Assembly: GCA_005778835.1 (NCBI GenBank)
Contig: SXMG01000090.1
Coordinates: forward strand, 1 to 50,602
Length of the DNA: 50,602 bases
Reading direction: 5' to 3'
Origin: Actinomycetota bacterium
GTDB taxonomy: Bacteria > Actinomycetota > Actinomycetes > Actinomycetales > Microbacteriaceae
Below are positions 39,529 through 48,750 of the stretch, piece by piece (position 1 is the first letter of the stretch; each line of letters starts with the position of its first letter). The notes beneath the pieces are model-generated. The model had not been told where the DNA came from. It saw only the letters and a program-made list of their open reading frames with translations, and searched no databases. The position numbers were made by a program, and so were the translations under genes.

Positions 39529-39552
39529 CGGTCAGCGAGAGCACGCTCGCCG
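39512..39552. terminator. Nested hairpin between convergent genes
   Basis: Outer stem CGGCGAGCG/CGCTCGCCG with inner CGCTGA-CGG-TCAGCG. Confidence 0.45.
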
Positions 39553-39565
39553 CAGGTCTCGGCGC

Positions 39566-40942
39566 CTACGCCCGCCAGACCGTCTTGAGGTTGCAGAACT
39601 CGCGGATTCCCGCGGCGGCGAGCTCGCGGCCGATGCCGGAGTTCTTGATGCCGCCGAAGGGCAGCTCGGGGTACGAGACGGTCATGCCGTTGATGAACAC
39701 CGCGCCAGCATCCAGCTCGCGAGAGACGCGGTCTTGCTCGTCGGGGTCGGTCGTCCAGACGGCTGAGCTCAGCCCGAAGGGCGTCTGGTTCGCAATGGCG
39801 ACGGCGTCGTCGACGCTCGAGGCGCGATAGACGGTCGCGACCGGACCGAAGGCCTCCTCCATGACCAGGCGGGCATGGTCGGGAAGGTCGGCGATGACGG
39901 TCGGCGGGTAGAAGAAGCCCTCACCCTCGGGCACGGTGCCGCCGGTGAGCACCGTGGCGCCCTGGGCGACGGCGTCGTCGACGAGCTCGGCGAGCTCGTC
40001 GCGCCCGCTCTTGGTCGCCAGCGGCCCGACCTGCACCGACTCGTCGAGCGGGTCGCCGACCACGAGGGCGGCCATCTTCTCGACGAAGAGCGCCAGGAAG
40101 CGGTCGTAGACGTCGGTGTGCACGATGAAGCGCTTGCCGGCGACGCACGACTGCCCGTTGTTGATGGTGCGGGCGGTGACGGCCATCGATGCCGCCGCCT
40201 CGAGGTCGGCGCTCGGCAGCACGATGAACGGGTCAGAGCCGCCGAGCTCGAGCACGGCCTTCTTCACCGCGGCGCCGGCCTGCGACCCGACCGCGCGGCC
40301 CGCGGGTTCAGAGCCCGTGAGCGTCACGGCCTTGATGCGCGAGTCGGCGATGATCGCCTCGACCGCGGCCGAGCCGATGAGCAGGCTCGTGAACGCTCCT
40401 TCCGGGAACCCCCCGCGCGTGAAGAGCGTGTCGAGGTAGAGCGCCGACTCGGGCACGTTCGAGGCGTGCTTGAGCACGCCGGCATTGCCGGCCATGAGCG
40501 CCGGGGCGGCGAACCGGATCACCTGCCAGAGCGGGTAGTTCCAGGGCATGCCGGCGAGCACGACGCCGAGCGGCTCGTAGCGTGCTCCGGCGGACGAGGC
40601 GTTGACGGCAGCGGGGTTCTCAAGCGGCTCGTCGGCGAGGAAGCGCTCGGCGTTCTCGGCGTAGAACCGCATGTTCTTGACGCACTTGAGCGCCTCGGCG
40701 CGCGCCTGCGCGATGGGCTTGCCCATCTCGCGCACCATCATGACCGCCACGTCGCCGGCCTCGGCCTCGAGCAGATCGGCAGCCGCGCGCATCCAGACCG
40801 CCCGCTGGGCGAAGTCGGTGCTGCGCATCGACTGCACCGCGCTCTCGGCGAGCGCGACGCGCCGCTCGATCTCGGCGGCGTCGTGCGCGTCGAACGTGCG
40901 CTCGGTCGTTCCGGTGGTCGGGTTGATGACGGCGATGGCCAT
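39566..40942 (-). CDS. NAD(P)-dependent aldehyde dehydrogenase, succinate-semialdehyde dehydrogenase-like
   Basis: MAIAVINPTTGTTERTFDAHDAAEIERR; LELGGSDPFIVL; NNGQSCVAGKRFIV; ELPFGGIKNSGIGREL. Confidence 0.9.
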   Translation of the reverse strand: MAIAVINPTTGTTERTFDAHDAAEIERRVALAESAVQSMRSTDFAQRAVWMRAAADLLEAEAGDVAVMMVREMGKPIAQARAEALKCVKNMRFYAENAERFLADEPLENPAAVNASSAGARYEPLGVVLAGMPWNYPLWQVIRFAAPALMAGNAGVLKHASNVPESALYLDTLFTRGGFPEGAFTSLLIGSAAVEAIIADSRIKAVTLTGSEPAGRAVGSQAGAAVKKAVLELGGSDPFIVLPSADLEAAASMAVTARTINNGQSCVAGKRFIVHTDVYDRFLALFVEKMAALVVGDPLDESVQVGPLATKSGRDELAELVDDAVAQGATVLTGGTVPEGEGFFYPPTVIADLPDHARLVMEEAFGPVATVYRASSVDDAVAIANQTPFGLSSAVWTTDPDEQDRVSRELDAGAVFINGMTVSYPELPFGGIKNSGIGRELAAAGIREFCNLKTVWRA

Positions 40943-40952
40943 GATTGCCTCT

Positions 40953-41648
40953 CTATCGGTGCGACGTGGTCGCGTCGGTGAAGATCTCGGGATGCGCGGC
41001 GAGCAGTCGTCGCGTGCGCCTGATGTGGTTCTCGACCGTGCGCTCGGCACTCTCGAGATCGCCCTCACGCAGCGCGGTGACGAGCAGGTGGTGCTCGTCG
41101 TGCACGATGCGCTGGCTGTGGTCGTCGATCATGAGCGTGTACGCGCGGCGGTAGGGCTGCGTGGTGTTCCACAGGCGCGTGACCAGGTCGCTCAGCACGA
41201 GCGTGTCGGCACCCGAGTAGCTGAGCATGTGGAAGGCGCGATCGAGCCGCAGGAACTCGGCGACGTCATCGGTCTCGGTCATTTGCTGCGCCAGTTCGGC
41301 GAGCTCGATGAGGTCGCGCGGTGTCAGCGACGGCATCGAATAGCGCATGAGCAGGGGCTCGAGCCGCTCGCGCGCCTGATACACCTCTTCGCACTCGGCG
41401 AGGGTGAGGCGCGAGACCCACGCCCCGGCGTTCGGCACGAGCGTCACGAGACCCTCGGCCTCGAGCAGCTTGAGCGCTTCGCGCACGGGCACGCGGCTCG
41501 CCCCGAAGCGCTCGGCGATCTCCTCCTGCCGCAGTCGCGCGCCAGGAGGGTATGTGCCGCGCACGATGCCGTCGCGAATGCCCTCGGCGACGCGCGAGCT
41601 CGCGTTGCCGTCGCGGGTGGCCGGGGCCGGCACGAAGGCGGCGGTCAT
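40953..41648 (-). CDS. GntR-family regulator, FCD subgroup
   Basis: VAEGIRDGIVRGTYPPGARLRQEEIAERFGASRVPVREALKLLEAEGLV; FCD-like C-terminus. Confidence 0.92.
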   Translation of the reverse strand: MTAAFVPAPATRDGNASSRVAEGIRDGIVRGTYPPGARLRQEEIAERFGASRVPVREALKLLEAEGLVTLVPNAGAWVSRLTLAECEEVYQARERLEPLLMRYSMPSLTPRDLIELAELAQQMTETDDVAEFLRLDRAFHMLSYSGADTLVLSDLVTRLWNTTQPYRRAYTLMIDDHSQRIVHDEHHLLVTALREGDLESAERTVENHIRRTRRLLAAHPEIFTDATTSHR

Positions 41649-42169
41649 TCGGCCGGCCTCCGCGGATCCCAGAGGCGCACGGTCGCGTCGCGCTCGTAGG
41701 CCTTGCCCTCGGGGTAGCTCACGAGCTCGAGCTGCATGCCCCAGGGCGACAGGAAGTACACCCAGCGCTGGCCCTCGCTGGAGTTGCGGCTCGACGTCGG
41801 CTCGCCGAGCAGCCGCACGCCGTGCTCGCGCAAGTGGGCGATACCGGCATCGAGGTCGTCGACGTAGAACGCCAGGTGGTGGCCTCCGATGTCGCTGTTG
41901 CGCGGCTGGGGCGCCTGACCGTCGGCCGACTCCCACTGGAAGATCTCGAAGTTCGGGCCGTGACCGCAGCGGAAGAAGCGCAGCTCGCGCACGACCGAGC
42001 GGGGGTGCACGTTCAAGTGCTCGTGCATCCAGTCGTCATCGCGCTCGAAGGGGCCGAGGGTGTAGACGTACTCGCACCCGATGACGTCGACGAAGAACCG
42101 CTGGGCTTCGTCGAGGTCGGGCACCGTGAAGCCGATGTGCTCGGTGCCTCTCAACCCGGGTAGCGCCAT
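41645..42169 (-). CDS. VOC (glyoxalase/bleomycin resistance) family protein
   Basis: GTEHIGFTVPDLDEAQRFFVDVIGCEYV...HHLAFYVDDLDAGIAHLREHGVRLLGEP. Confidence 0.87.
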   Translation of the reverse strand: MALPGLRGTEHIGFTVPDLDEAQRFFVDVIGCEYVYTLGPFERDDDWMHEHLNVHPRSVVRELRFFRCGHGPNFEIFQWESADGQAPQPRNSDIGGHHLAFYVDDLDAGIAHLREHGVRLLGEPTSSRNSSEGQRWVYFLSPWGMQLELVSYPEGKAYERDATVRLWDPRRPAE

Positions 42170-42192
42170 GTCGACATCCCTTCTTCGCGACG

Positions 42193-42204
42193 ACTGGATG
42201 CAAT
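42193..42204. promoter_or_regulatory. Candidate GntR operator ACTGGATGCAAT
   Basis: Near-identical to ATTGGATGCAAT at 42256, in the divergent VOC/E1 region. Confidence 0.5.
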
Positions 42205-42255
42205 CCTAGCCACAGCGGTGGACGCACGGCCAGGAATCCGGCGAAACTTGTTGAG

Positions 42256-42267
42256 ATTGGATGCAAT
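42256..42267. promoter_or_regulatory. Candidate GntR operator ATTG-GATG-CAAT
   Basis: Perfect ATTG/CAAT half sites upstream of the E1 gene. Confidence 0.55.
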
Positions 42268-42286
42268 TGCGGGTATCGTCACGGCC

Positions 42287-44473
42287 ATGCCGAAACAACG
42301 ACGTTTGGAATCCACCGCTCCGTGGGTCGAGCTCAGCACGACGGCCGCCGACTGGAAAGCAGCCGACCCTGCGCTGCTCGCCACGATGCTCGGCCAGCTG
42401 CACCTCATCCGCGCCTTCGAAGAGCGCGTGCTCGACCTGGCCGCCGAGGGTCTCGTGCACGGCCCGGCGCACTCGTCGATCGGCCAGGAGGGCGGCGCCG
42501 TCGGCTCGATCGTCGGTCTGCGCTCCTCCGACGCCGTCAACGGCTCGCACCGCGGCCACCACCAGTTTCTCGCCAAGGCGCTGACGCACGTCGCGCAGGG
42601 CGGCCTCGATGTCGACGCGCTCGTCACCGCCGACATCCAGACCGTGCTGCAGAAGACGCTGGCCGAGATTCTCGGTCTGGCGCAGGGCTACTGCCGCGGC
42701 CGTGGCGGCTCGATGCACCTGCAGTGGTTCGAGGCCGGCGCGCTCGGCACGAACGCCATCGTCGGCGGCGGCGCCCCGATGGCCACCGGCAACGCCTGGG
42801 CCCAGAAGCGCTCGGGCACGACCGATCTCACCATCAACTACTTCGGCGACGGTGCCGCGCAGATCGGCTCGGTGCTCGAGTCGATGAACCTCGCCGCTGC
42901 CTGGAAGCTGCCGGTCTGCTTCTTCGTCGAGAACAACTTCTACGCGGTCGCGACCCGCATCGAGGAGAGCGTGGCCGACACGCGACTCTCGGTGCGCGGC
43001 ATGGGCTTCGGCATTCCGTCCTGGCGCGTCGACGGCATGGACCCGCTCGCCGTGCACCTCGCGATGGAGCAGGCCGCCGAGGTCATGCGCTCGGGCGGCG
43101 GCCCGGCCGTCGTCGAGGCCGAGGTCTACCGCTTCTTCCACCAGAACGGGCCGTACCCGGGCAGCGCCTTCGGCTACCGCACGAAAGAAGAAGAGGCAGA
43201 GTGGAAGAAGCGCGACCCGCTCGAGCGCGTCGCCCGCGAGATGATCAAGCTCGGTCTCATCGATGAGGCCGGCGTCGAGAGCGTGCGCGCCCAGGCGGTC
43301 GCGGCGATGGATGCGGCCACCGAGCCCCTGCTCGAGGCCGACCCCGAGAAGCAGGGCCGCCGGCGCATCCGCCCCGAGCTCTGGCCCGACCCGAACTTCG
43401 TCGACGTCGGCGTGCGCGGCGACGCGAGCGAGCTCGACCCGCTCACCGCGCTCGACCCGAGCACGTCAGACGCCGCGCGCGAGGAGACGAAGTTCGTCGA
43501 CGCCGTGGCCGGGGTCATGGAGCGCCGGATGTCGCAAGACGATCGCATCGTGGTGCTCGGTGAGGACATCCACCGGCTCAAGGGCGGCACGAACGGCGCG
43601 ACCAAGGGTCTCGCCGACGCCTTCCCCGACCGCATTCTCGGCACGCCGATCAGCGAGAACGCCTTCATGGGCCTCGGCGGCGGGCTCGCGCTCGACGGGC
43701 GCTACCGGCCCGTCATCGAGTTCATGTACCCCGACTTCATGTGGGTGGCCGCCGACCAGGTGTTCAACCAGGTGGGCAAGGCGCGGCACATGTTCGGCGG
43801 TGACAACCCCGTGCCGCTCGTGCTGCGCACGAAGGTCGCGATGGGCTCCGGCTATGGCTCGCAGCACCTCATGGACCCGGCGGGCATCTTCGCCACGAGC
43901 CCGGGCTGGCGCATCGTCGCCCCCTCGACGGCGGCCGACTACGTGGGCCTCATGAACGCGGCGCTCGCGCTGCAGGACCCGGTGCTCGTCATCGAGCACG
44001 TCGACCTCTACGGCGAGAAGGACGAGGTCATCGCCGGCGATCTGGACTACATCATTCCGCCGGGCACCGCCGCGGTGCGCCGCGAGGGCGCCGAGATGAC
44101 GGTCATCAGCTACCTCTCGATGGTGCGGCATTGCGCCGAGGCCATTGAGCAGACGGGCGTGGATGCTGAGCTCGTCGACCTGCGCTGGCTCGACCGCGCG
44201 TCGATCGACTGGGCGACCATCGAGGCCAGCGTCAAGAAGACGAACGCGGTGCTCATCGTCGAGCAGGGAGCCCTCGGCACCTCGTACGGCGGCTGGCTCG
44301 CCGACGAGATTCAGCGCCGGTTCTTCGACTGGCTCGACCAGCCGGTGCAGCGCGTCACGGGCACCGAGTCGTCGCCGTCGATCTCGCGCGTGCTCGAGCG
44401 TGCCGCGATCGCCCGCACCGAAGAGGTCGTCGCCGGCCTCGAGACCGTGCGCCGGAATGCGGGGGGTGCCTGA
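42287..44473 (+). CDS. 2-oxoacid dehydrogenase E1, alpha and beta subunits fused
   Basis: Alpha-like LHLIRAFEERVLDLAAEGLVHGPAHSSIGQE...GDGAAQIG; beta-like VMERRMSQDDRIVVLGEDI...EFMYPDFM. Confidence 0.9.
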   Translation: MPKQRRLESTAPWVELSTTAADWKAADPALLATMLGQLHLIRAFEERVLDLAAEGLVHGPAHSSIGQEGGAVGSIVGLRSSDAVNGSHRGHHQFLAKALTHVAQGGLDVDALVTADIQTVLQKTLAEILGLAQGYCRGRGGSMHLQWFEAGALGTNAIVGGGAPMATGNAWAQKRSGTTDLTINYFGDGAAQIGSVLESMNLAAAWKLPVCFFVENNFYAVATRIEESVADTRLSVRGMGFGIPSWRVDGMDPLAVHLAMEQAAEVMRSGGGPAVVEAEVYRFFHQNGPYPGSAFGYRTKEEEAEWKKRDPLERVAREMIKLGLIDEAGVESVRAQAVAAMDAATEPLLEADPEKQGRRRIRPELWPDPNFVDVGVRGDASELDPLTALDPSTSDAAREETKFVDAVAGVMERRMSQDDRIVVLGEDIHRLKGGTNGATKGLADAFPDRILGTPISENAFMGLGGGLALDGRYRPVIEFMYPDFMWVAADQVFNQVGKARHMFGGDNPVPLVLRTKVAMGSGYGSQHLMDPAGIFATSPGWRIVAPSTAADYVGLMNAALALQDPVLVIEHVDLYGEKDEVIAGDLDYIIPPGTAAVRREGAEMTVISYLSMVRHCAEAIEQTGVDAELVDLRWLDRASIDWATIEASVKKTNAVLIVEQGALGTSYGGWLADEIQRRFFDWLDQPVQRVTGTESSPSISRVLERAAIARTEEVVAGLETVRRNAGGA

Positions 44474-45732
44474 TGGCCACGACCATCCGCATGCCCGAGG
44501 TGCTCGCGAACGTCACCGAGGCCGCCGTGCAGAAGTGGCTCGTCGCCCCGGGCGACGCCATCGCCGTGGGGCAGCCCTTCGCCGAGATCGAGACCGAGAA
44601 GGCCGTCGTCGAGTACACGGCCGAGACGGCGGGAACCGTGCTCGAGCTGCTCATCAAGGAGGGCGACAACGTCGACGTCGGCGCCCCCATCGCGATCGTG
44701 GGGGAGGCGGGGGAGGTGGCCCCCGCCTCTCCCGCGGCAGACTCCTCTGCCGCTGAACCCGCGGCCACCGCCGCACCCGCCGAGCCGGCACCTGCCGCAG
44801 CAGCACCCGCTGCGCCCGAGCAGACCACGGCCGCTCCGGGGGGCGAGGCGCACCCCGGAGCGCGCCGGTTCATCAGCCCGCTCGTGCGTCGGCTCGCTCG
44901 AGAGCGCGGGCTCGATCTGTCGTCGGTCACGGGTAGCGGCCCCGACGGCCGCATCGTGCGGCGCGACATCGAGGCGCTCGTCGCCGGCGCCGCCGCGCCG
45001 GCATCGCCCGCCCCCGCAGCGGCGGCCACGGCAGCCCCTGCGTCGGCCTCGGCCGAGCCCGACCTCATTCCGCACAGCCGCATGCGCACGACGATCGCTC
45101 GCCGGCTCACCGAGAGCAAGTCGACGGTGCCGCACTTCTACCTCACGGCCGATCTCCGCGTCGACCGGCTGCTCGAGCTTCGGCGCGAGATCAACGCGAT
45201 CGACGGCGTCAAGATCTCGGTCAACGACCTGGTCGTCAAGGCGGTGGCAGCGGCATTCGCCGATGTGCCCGAGGCCAACACGACGTGGAGCGACGAGGGT
45301 CGACTGCGTCACCGCACTGCCGACATCGCGATCGCGGTCTCGCTCGACGACGGACTCGTGACACCGGTGGTGCGCGGCGTCGAGTCGCTCACGGTCACGG
45401 CCCTCTCGGCCGCGATCGTCGACCTCGCCACGCGGGCCCGCGAGGGCAAGCTCAAGCAGCACGAGATCGAGGGCGGCAGCTTCGCCGTCTCGAACCTCGG
45501 CATGTTCGGCACGCAGGCGTTCAGCGCGATCATCAATCCGCCGCAGGCGGGAATCCTCGCGGTCGGCGCGGCGCGTCAAGCTCCCGTCGTGGTCGACGGT
45601 GCGCTCGAGGTCGGCATGGTCATGACCGTGACGCTCTCGGCCGATCACCGCGTCATGGATGGCGCGCTCGCCGCGCGCTGGCTCGCCGCCTTCACTGCTC
45701 GCATCGAGAACCCGGTGTCGATCCTCGCCTGA
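44473..45732 (+). CDS. 2-oxoacid dehydrogenase E2 (dihydrolipoamide acyltransferase)
   Basis: Lipoyl motif EIETEKAVVEY; Ala/Pro linkers; E3-binding FISPLVRRLARERGLDLSSVTGSGPDGRIVRRDI; catalytic DHRVMDG. Confidence 0.93.
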   Translation: MATTIRMPEVLANVTEAAVQKWLVAPGDAIAVGQPFAEIETEKAVVEYTAETAGTVLELLIKEGDNVDVGAPIAIVGEAGEVAPASPAADSSAAEPAATAAPAEPAPAAAAPAAPEQTTAAPGGEAHPGARRFISPLVRRLARERGLDLSSVTGSGPDGRIVRRDIEALVAGAAAPASPAPAAAATAAPASASAEPDLIPHSRMRTTIARRLTESKSTVPHFYLTADLRVDRLLELRREINAIDGVKISVNDLVVKAVAAAFADVPEANTTWSDEGRLRHRTADIAIAVSLDDGLVTPVVRGVESLTVTALSAAIVDLATRAREGKLKQHEIEGGSFAVSNLGMFGTQAFSAIINPPQAGILAVGAARQAPVVVDGALEVGMVMTVTLSADHRVMDGALAARWLAAFTARIENPVSILA

Positions 45733-45857
45733 CCGCGCGCGTTTCCCCGCGCTGAAGAACCGCAGAACTTTCACGAATCACGGGCGCCTTCGCGGCGGCC
45801 GCTCGGCGCGCGCGGGATAGTGTTCCCCTGGTCGCCGATGACCTGAGGGAGCCCGCT

Positions 45858-47009
45858 ATGCAGATCGCCATCCGGCGCGAACCGATCGACGGAGAGCTGC
45901 GCGTCGCCGCGACTCCGGCCACGGTGAGCCAGTACGTCGCCGCGGGCTACGCGGTCACGGTCGAGAAGGGTGCCGGTGTCGCGGCCGGCCACGCCGATGC
46001 CGCCTATGCCGACGCGGGCGCGACGCTCGTGGCGAGCATCCCGCTCGCGAAGATCAACGTGCTCGCCCACGTGCGTCCGCTCGATGCCGCGACGATCGCG
46101 GCGCTGCCGAAAGGTGCGGTCACCGTGGGCTTCGCCTCGCCCGCGAGCGAACTCGACGGTGTCGCGGCGCTCGCCGAACGCGGGGTCACGGCGTTCTCGC
46201 TCGAGCTGATTCCGCGCATCTCGCGCGCTCAGTCGATGGATGCGCTGACCTCGCAGTCGCTCGTCGCCGGCTACCGCTGCGTGCTCGAGGCCGCGATGCG
46301 GTTCGACCGGTTCCTTCCTCTCTACATGACCGCGGCTGGAACGATCCCGCCCGCGAAAGCCCTCGTGCTGGGCGCGGGAGTCGCCGGCCTGCAGGCGATC
46401 GCGACGGCCAAGCGGCTCGGCGCCAAGGTCTCGGCCTACGACGTGCGCTCGGCCTCCGCCGACGAGGTGCAGTCGATGGGCGGCACCTTCATCCACCTCG
46501 AGCTCGACGCCGAGGCCGATGCTGCGGGCGGCTACGCGAAAGAGCTCGCCGCCGACCGCGCGGATCGCCAGCGGCAGCTGCTCGCGCCGCACATCGCCGA
46601 CGCCGACCTCATCATCACGACGGCGGCGATTCCCGGGAGGCCCGCACCGCGGCTCGTGACGGCAGAGATGGTGCAGGCCATGCGCCCCGGCTCGGTCATC
46701 GTCGACCTGGCCGCCGAGACGGGCGGCAACGTCGAAGGCGCCGTTCCGGGCGTCGACACCGCCGTGCCGGTCGCGGGCGGCACCGTCACGATCGTCGGCA
46801 TGAAGGATGCTCCCTCGACGATGCCCGCCGACGCCTCGCGCCTGCTCGCCCAGAACATCGCGAACTTCATCGCGCTCATGACGGTCGAGGGCGGCCTGAC
46901 CCCCGACTTCGACGACGAGGTTGTCGCGTCGTCCTGTCTCACCCACGAGGGAGCGGTGCGGCACGAGCCCACCGCCGCAGCCCTCGCCGACCGAAAGGGT
47001 GCGAACTGA
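45858..47009 (+). CDS. pntA: NAD(P) transhydrogenase subunit alpha part 1
   Basis: REPIDGELRVAATPATVSQYVAAGYAVTVEKGAG; AKALVLGAGVAGLQAIATAKRLGAKV. Confidence 0.92.
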   Translation: MQIAIRREPIDGELRVAATPATVSQYVAAGYAVTVEKGAGVAAGHADAAYADAGATLVASIPLAKINVLAHVRPLDAATIAALPKGAVTVGFASPASELDGVAALAERGVTAFSLELIPRISRAQSMDALTSQSLVAGYRCVLEAAMRFDRFLPLYMTAAGTIPPAKALVLGAGVAGLQAIATAKRLGAKVSAYDVRSASADEVQSMGGTFIHLELDAEADAAGGYAKELAADRADRQRQLLAPHIADADLIITTAAIPGRPAPRLVTAEMVQAMRPGSVIVDLAAETGGNVEGAVPGVDTAVPVAGGTVTIVGMKDAPSTMPADASRLLAQNIANFIALMTVEGGLTPDFDDEVVASSCLTHEGAVRHEPTAAALADRKGAN

Positions 47010-47317
47010 TGGATGCCATCACGCTGCTGACCTTCTTCGTGCTGTCGGTGTTCGTCGGCTTCGAGGTCGTCTCGAAGGTGTCGAGCACGCTGCACACCCC
47101 GCTCATGTCGGGGGCAAACGCCATCCACGGCATCATTCTGGTCGGCGCCGTCATCGTCGCCGGGCAGGCCGAGAGCACGCTCGTGCTCGTCGTCGCCCTC
47201 GTCGCGGTGCTCATGGCGACCATCAACCTGGTCGGCGGCTTCGTCGTCACCGACCGCATGCTCACGATGTTCGGCGGCCGGCCCAAGGCTCCCGCGCGTG
47301 AGGAGGCGGCCCAGTGA
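47009..47317 (+). CDS. NAD(P) transhydrogenase subunit alpha part 2 (membrane)
   Basis: 102 aa; FFVLSVFVGFEVVSKVSSTLHTPLMSGANAIHGIILVGA. Confidence 0.93.
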   Translation: MDAITLLTFFVLSVFVGFEVVSKVSSTLHTPLMSGANAIHGIILVGAVIVAGQAESTLVLVVALVAVLMATINLVGGFVVTDRMLTMFGGRPKAPAREEAAQ

Positions 47318-48720
47318 TGCTGCTCAGCCCCGAGCTCACGGCACTGCTCTACCTCGTCGCGGCCGTCTGCTTCATCCTCGCTCTCAAGGGCCTCGGCTCG
47401 CCGAAGACCGCCCGCCGCGGCAACCTGATCGGCGCATTCGGCGCGGTGCTCGCCATGGTCGTGGTCTTCCTCTCGACCGAGCTCGACAACGTCGCCCTGA
47501 TTCTCGGCGTCATCGCCGTCGGCACGATCATCGCCGTGCCCGCGTCGCGCATGGTCAAGATGACGCAGATGCCGCAGCTCGTGGCCCTGTTCAACGGCGT
47601 CGGCGGCGGCGCGGCAGCGCTCGTCGCGCTGCTCGAGCTGCAGCACAGCACGACAATCGGCGCCTTCATCGCCGTGGCGTTCACCCTGCTCATCGGCTCG
47701 ATCTCGTTCTCGGGCTCGGTCATCACGTTCCTCAAGCTGCAAGAGCTCATGCCGACGCGGCCCATCGTGTTCCCCGGCCAGGCACTCGTGATCGTGCTGC
47801 TGCTCGTCGTCGGACTCGCGAGCGCGGTCATCATCGTGCTCGACGACGCCGTGCTCGTGGGCCTCGGCCTCGCGGGCGCGAAGACGGTCGCCGCCATCGT
47901 GGCCCTTCTCGTCGGCCTCGTGCTCGGCGTGCTGCTCGTGCTGCCGGTCGGCGGAGCCGATGTGCCCATCGTCATCTCGCTGCTCAACGCCGGCACCGGC
48001 CTCGCGGTCGCAGCCTCGGGTCTCGTGCTCAGCAACACGCTGCTGCTGGTCGCGGGCACCCTCGTGGGAGCATCCGGCTCGATCCTCACGCGCGAGATGG
48101 CGAAGGCCATGGGGCGCAGTGTCACGGGCACGCTCTTCGGGGCGTTCCGCGGCGGATCGACGGCGGGCTCGACCGCCGTGAGCGATCGCCCCGTGCGGTC
48201 GTCGAGCGCAGAGGATGTCGCCATTCTGCTCGGCTACGCCCAGCGCATCATCGTCGTGCCGGGCTACGGCCTCGCGGTCGCCCAGGCGCAGCACACGATG
48301 GCCGAGCTCGCCACCACGCTCGAGGCGAAGGGCATTGAGGTCGTCTTCGGCATCCACCCCGTCGCGGGTCGCATGCCCGGCCACTTGAACGTGCTGCTCG
48401 CCGAGGCGAACGTGCCCTACGAGGTGCTCGCCGAGATGGACGAGGTGAACCCGCAGTTCAAGAACGCCGACGTCGCCCTCGTCGTGGGTGCGAACGACGT
48501 CGTCAACCCCGCGGCGAAGACGAGCCCCGGCTCGCCGATCTACGGCATGCCGATTCTCGACGTCGCGGCGGCCCGACAGGTGGTCTTTCTCAAGCGTTCG
48601 ATGCGCCCCGGCTTCGCGGGCATCGAGAACGACCTGCTCTACGAGCCCCAGACGACGCTGCTGTTCGGCGACGCGAAAGACTCGCTGACCAAGGTGCTGA
48701 CGGCCGTCAAGAACCTCTAG
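47314..48720 (+). CDS. pntB: NAD(P) transhydrogenase subunit beta
   Basis: LKGLGSPKTARRGNLIGAFG; GYGLAVAQAQH; HPVAGRMPGHLNVLLAEANVPYEVLAEMDEVN. Confidence 0.95.
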   Translation: MMLLSPELTALLYLVAAVCFILALKGLGSPKTARRGNLIGAFGAVLAMVVVFLSTELDNVALILGVIAVGTIIAVPASRMVKMTQMPQLVALFNGVGGGAAALVALLELQHSTTIGAFIAVAFTLLIGSISFSGSVITFLKLQELMPTRPIVFPGQALVIVLLLVVGLASAVIIVLDDAVLVGLGLAGAKTVAAIVALLVGLVLGVLLVLPVGGADVPIVISLLNAGTGLAVAASGLVLSNTLLLVAGTLVGASGSILTREMAKAMGRSVTGTLFGAFRGGSTAGSTAVSDRPVRSSSAEDVAILLGYAQRIIVVPGYGLAVAQAQHTMAELATTLEAKGIEVVFGIHPVAGRMPGHLNVLLAEANVPYEVLAEMDEVNPQFKNADVALVVGANDVVNPAAKTSPGSPIYGMPILDVAAARQVVFLKRSMRPGFAGIENDLLYEPQTTLLFGDAKDSLTKVLTAVKNL

Positions 48721-48750
48721 CCTCTCAGACGCACGCGGCGGGCGCCGCTC

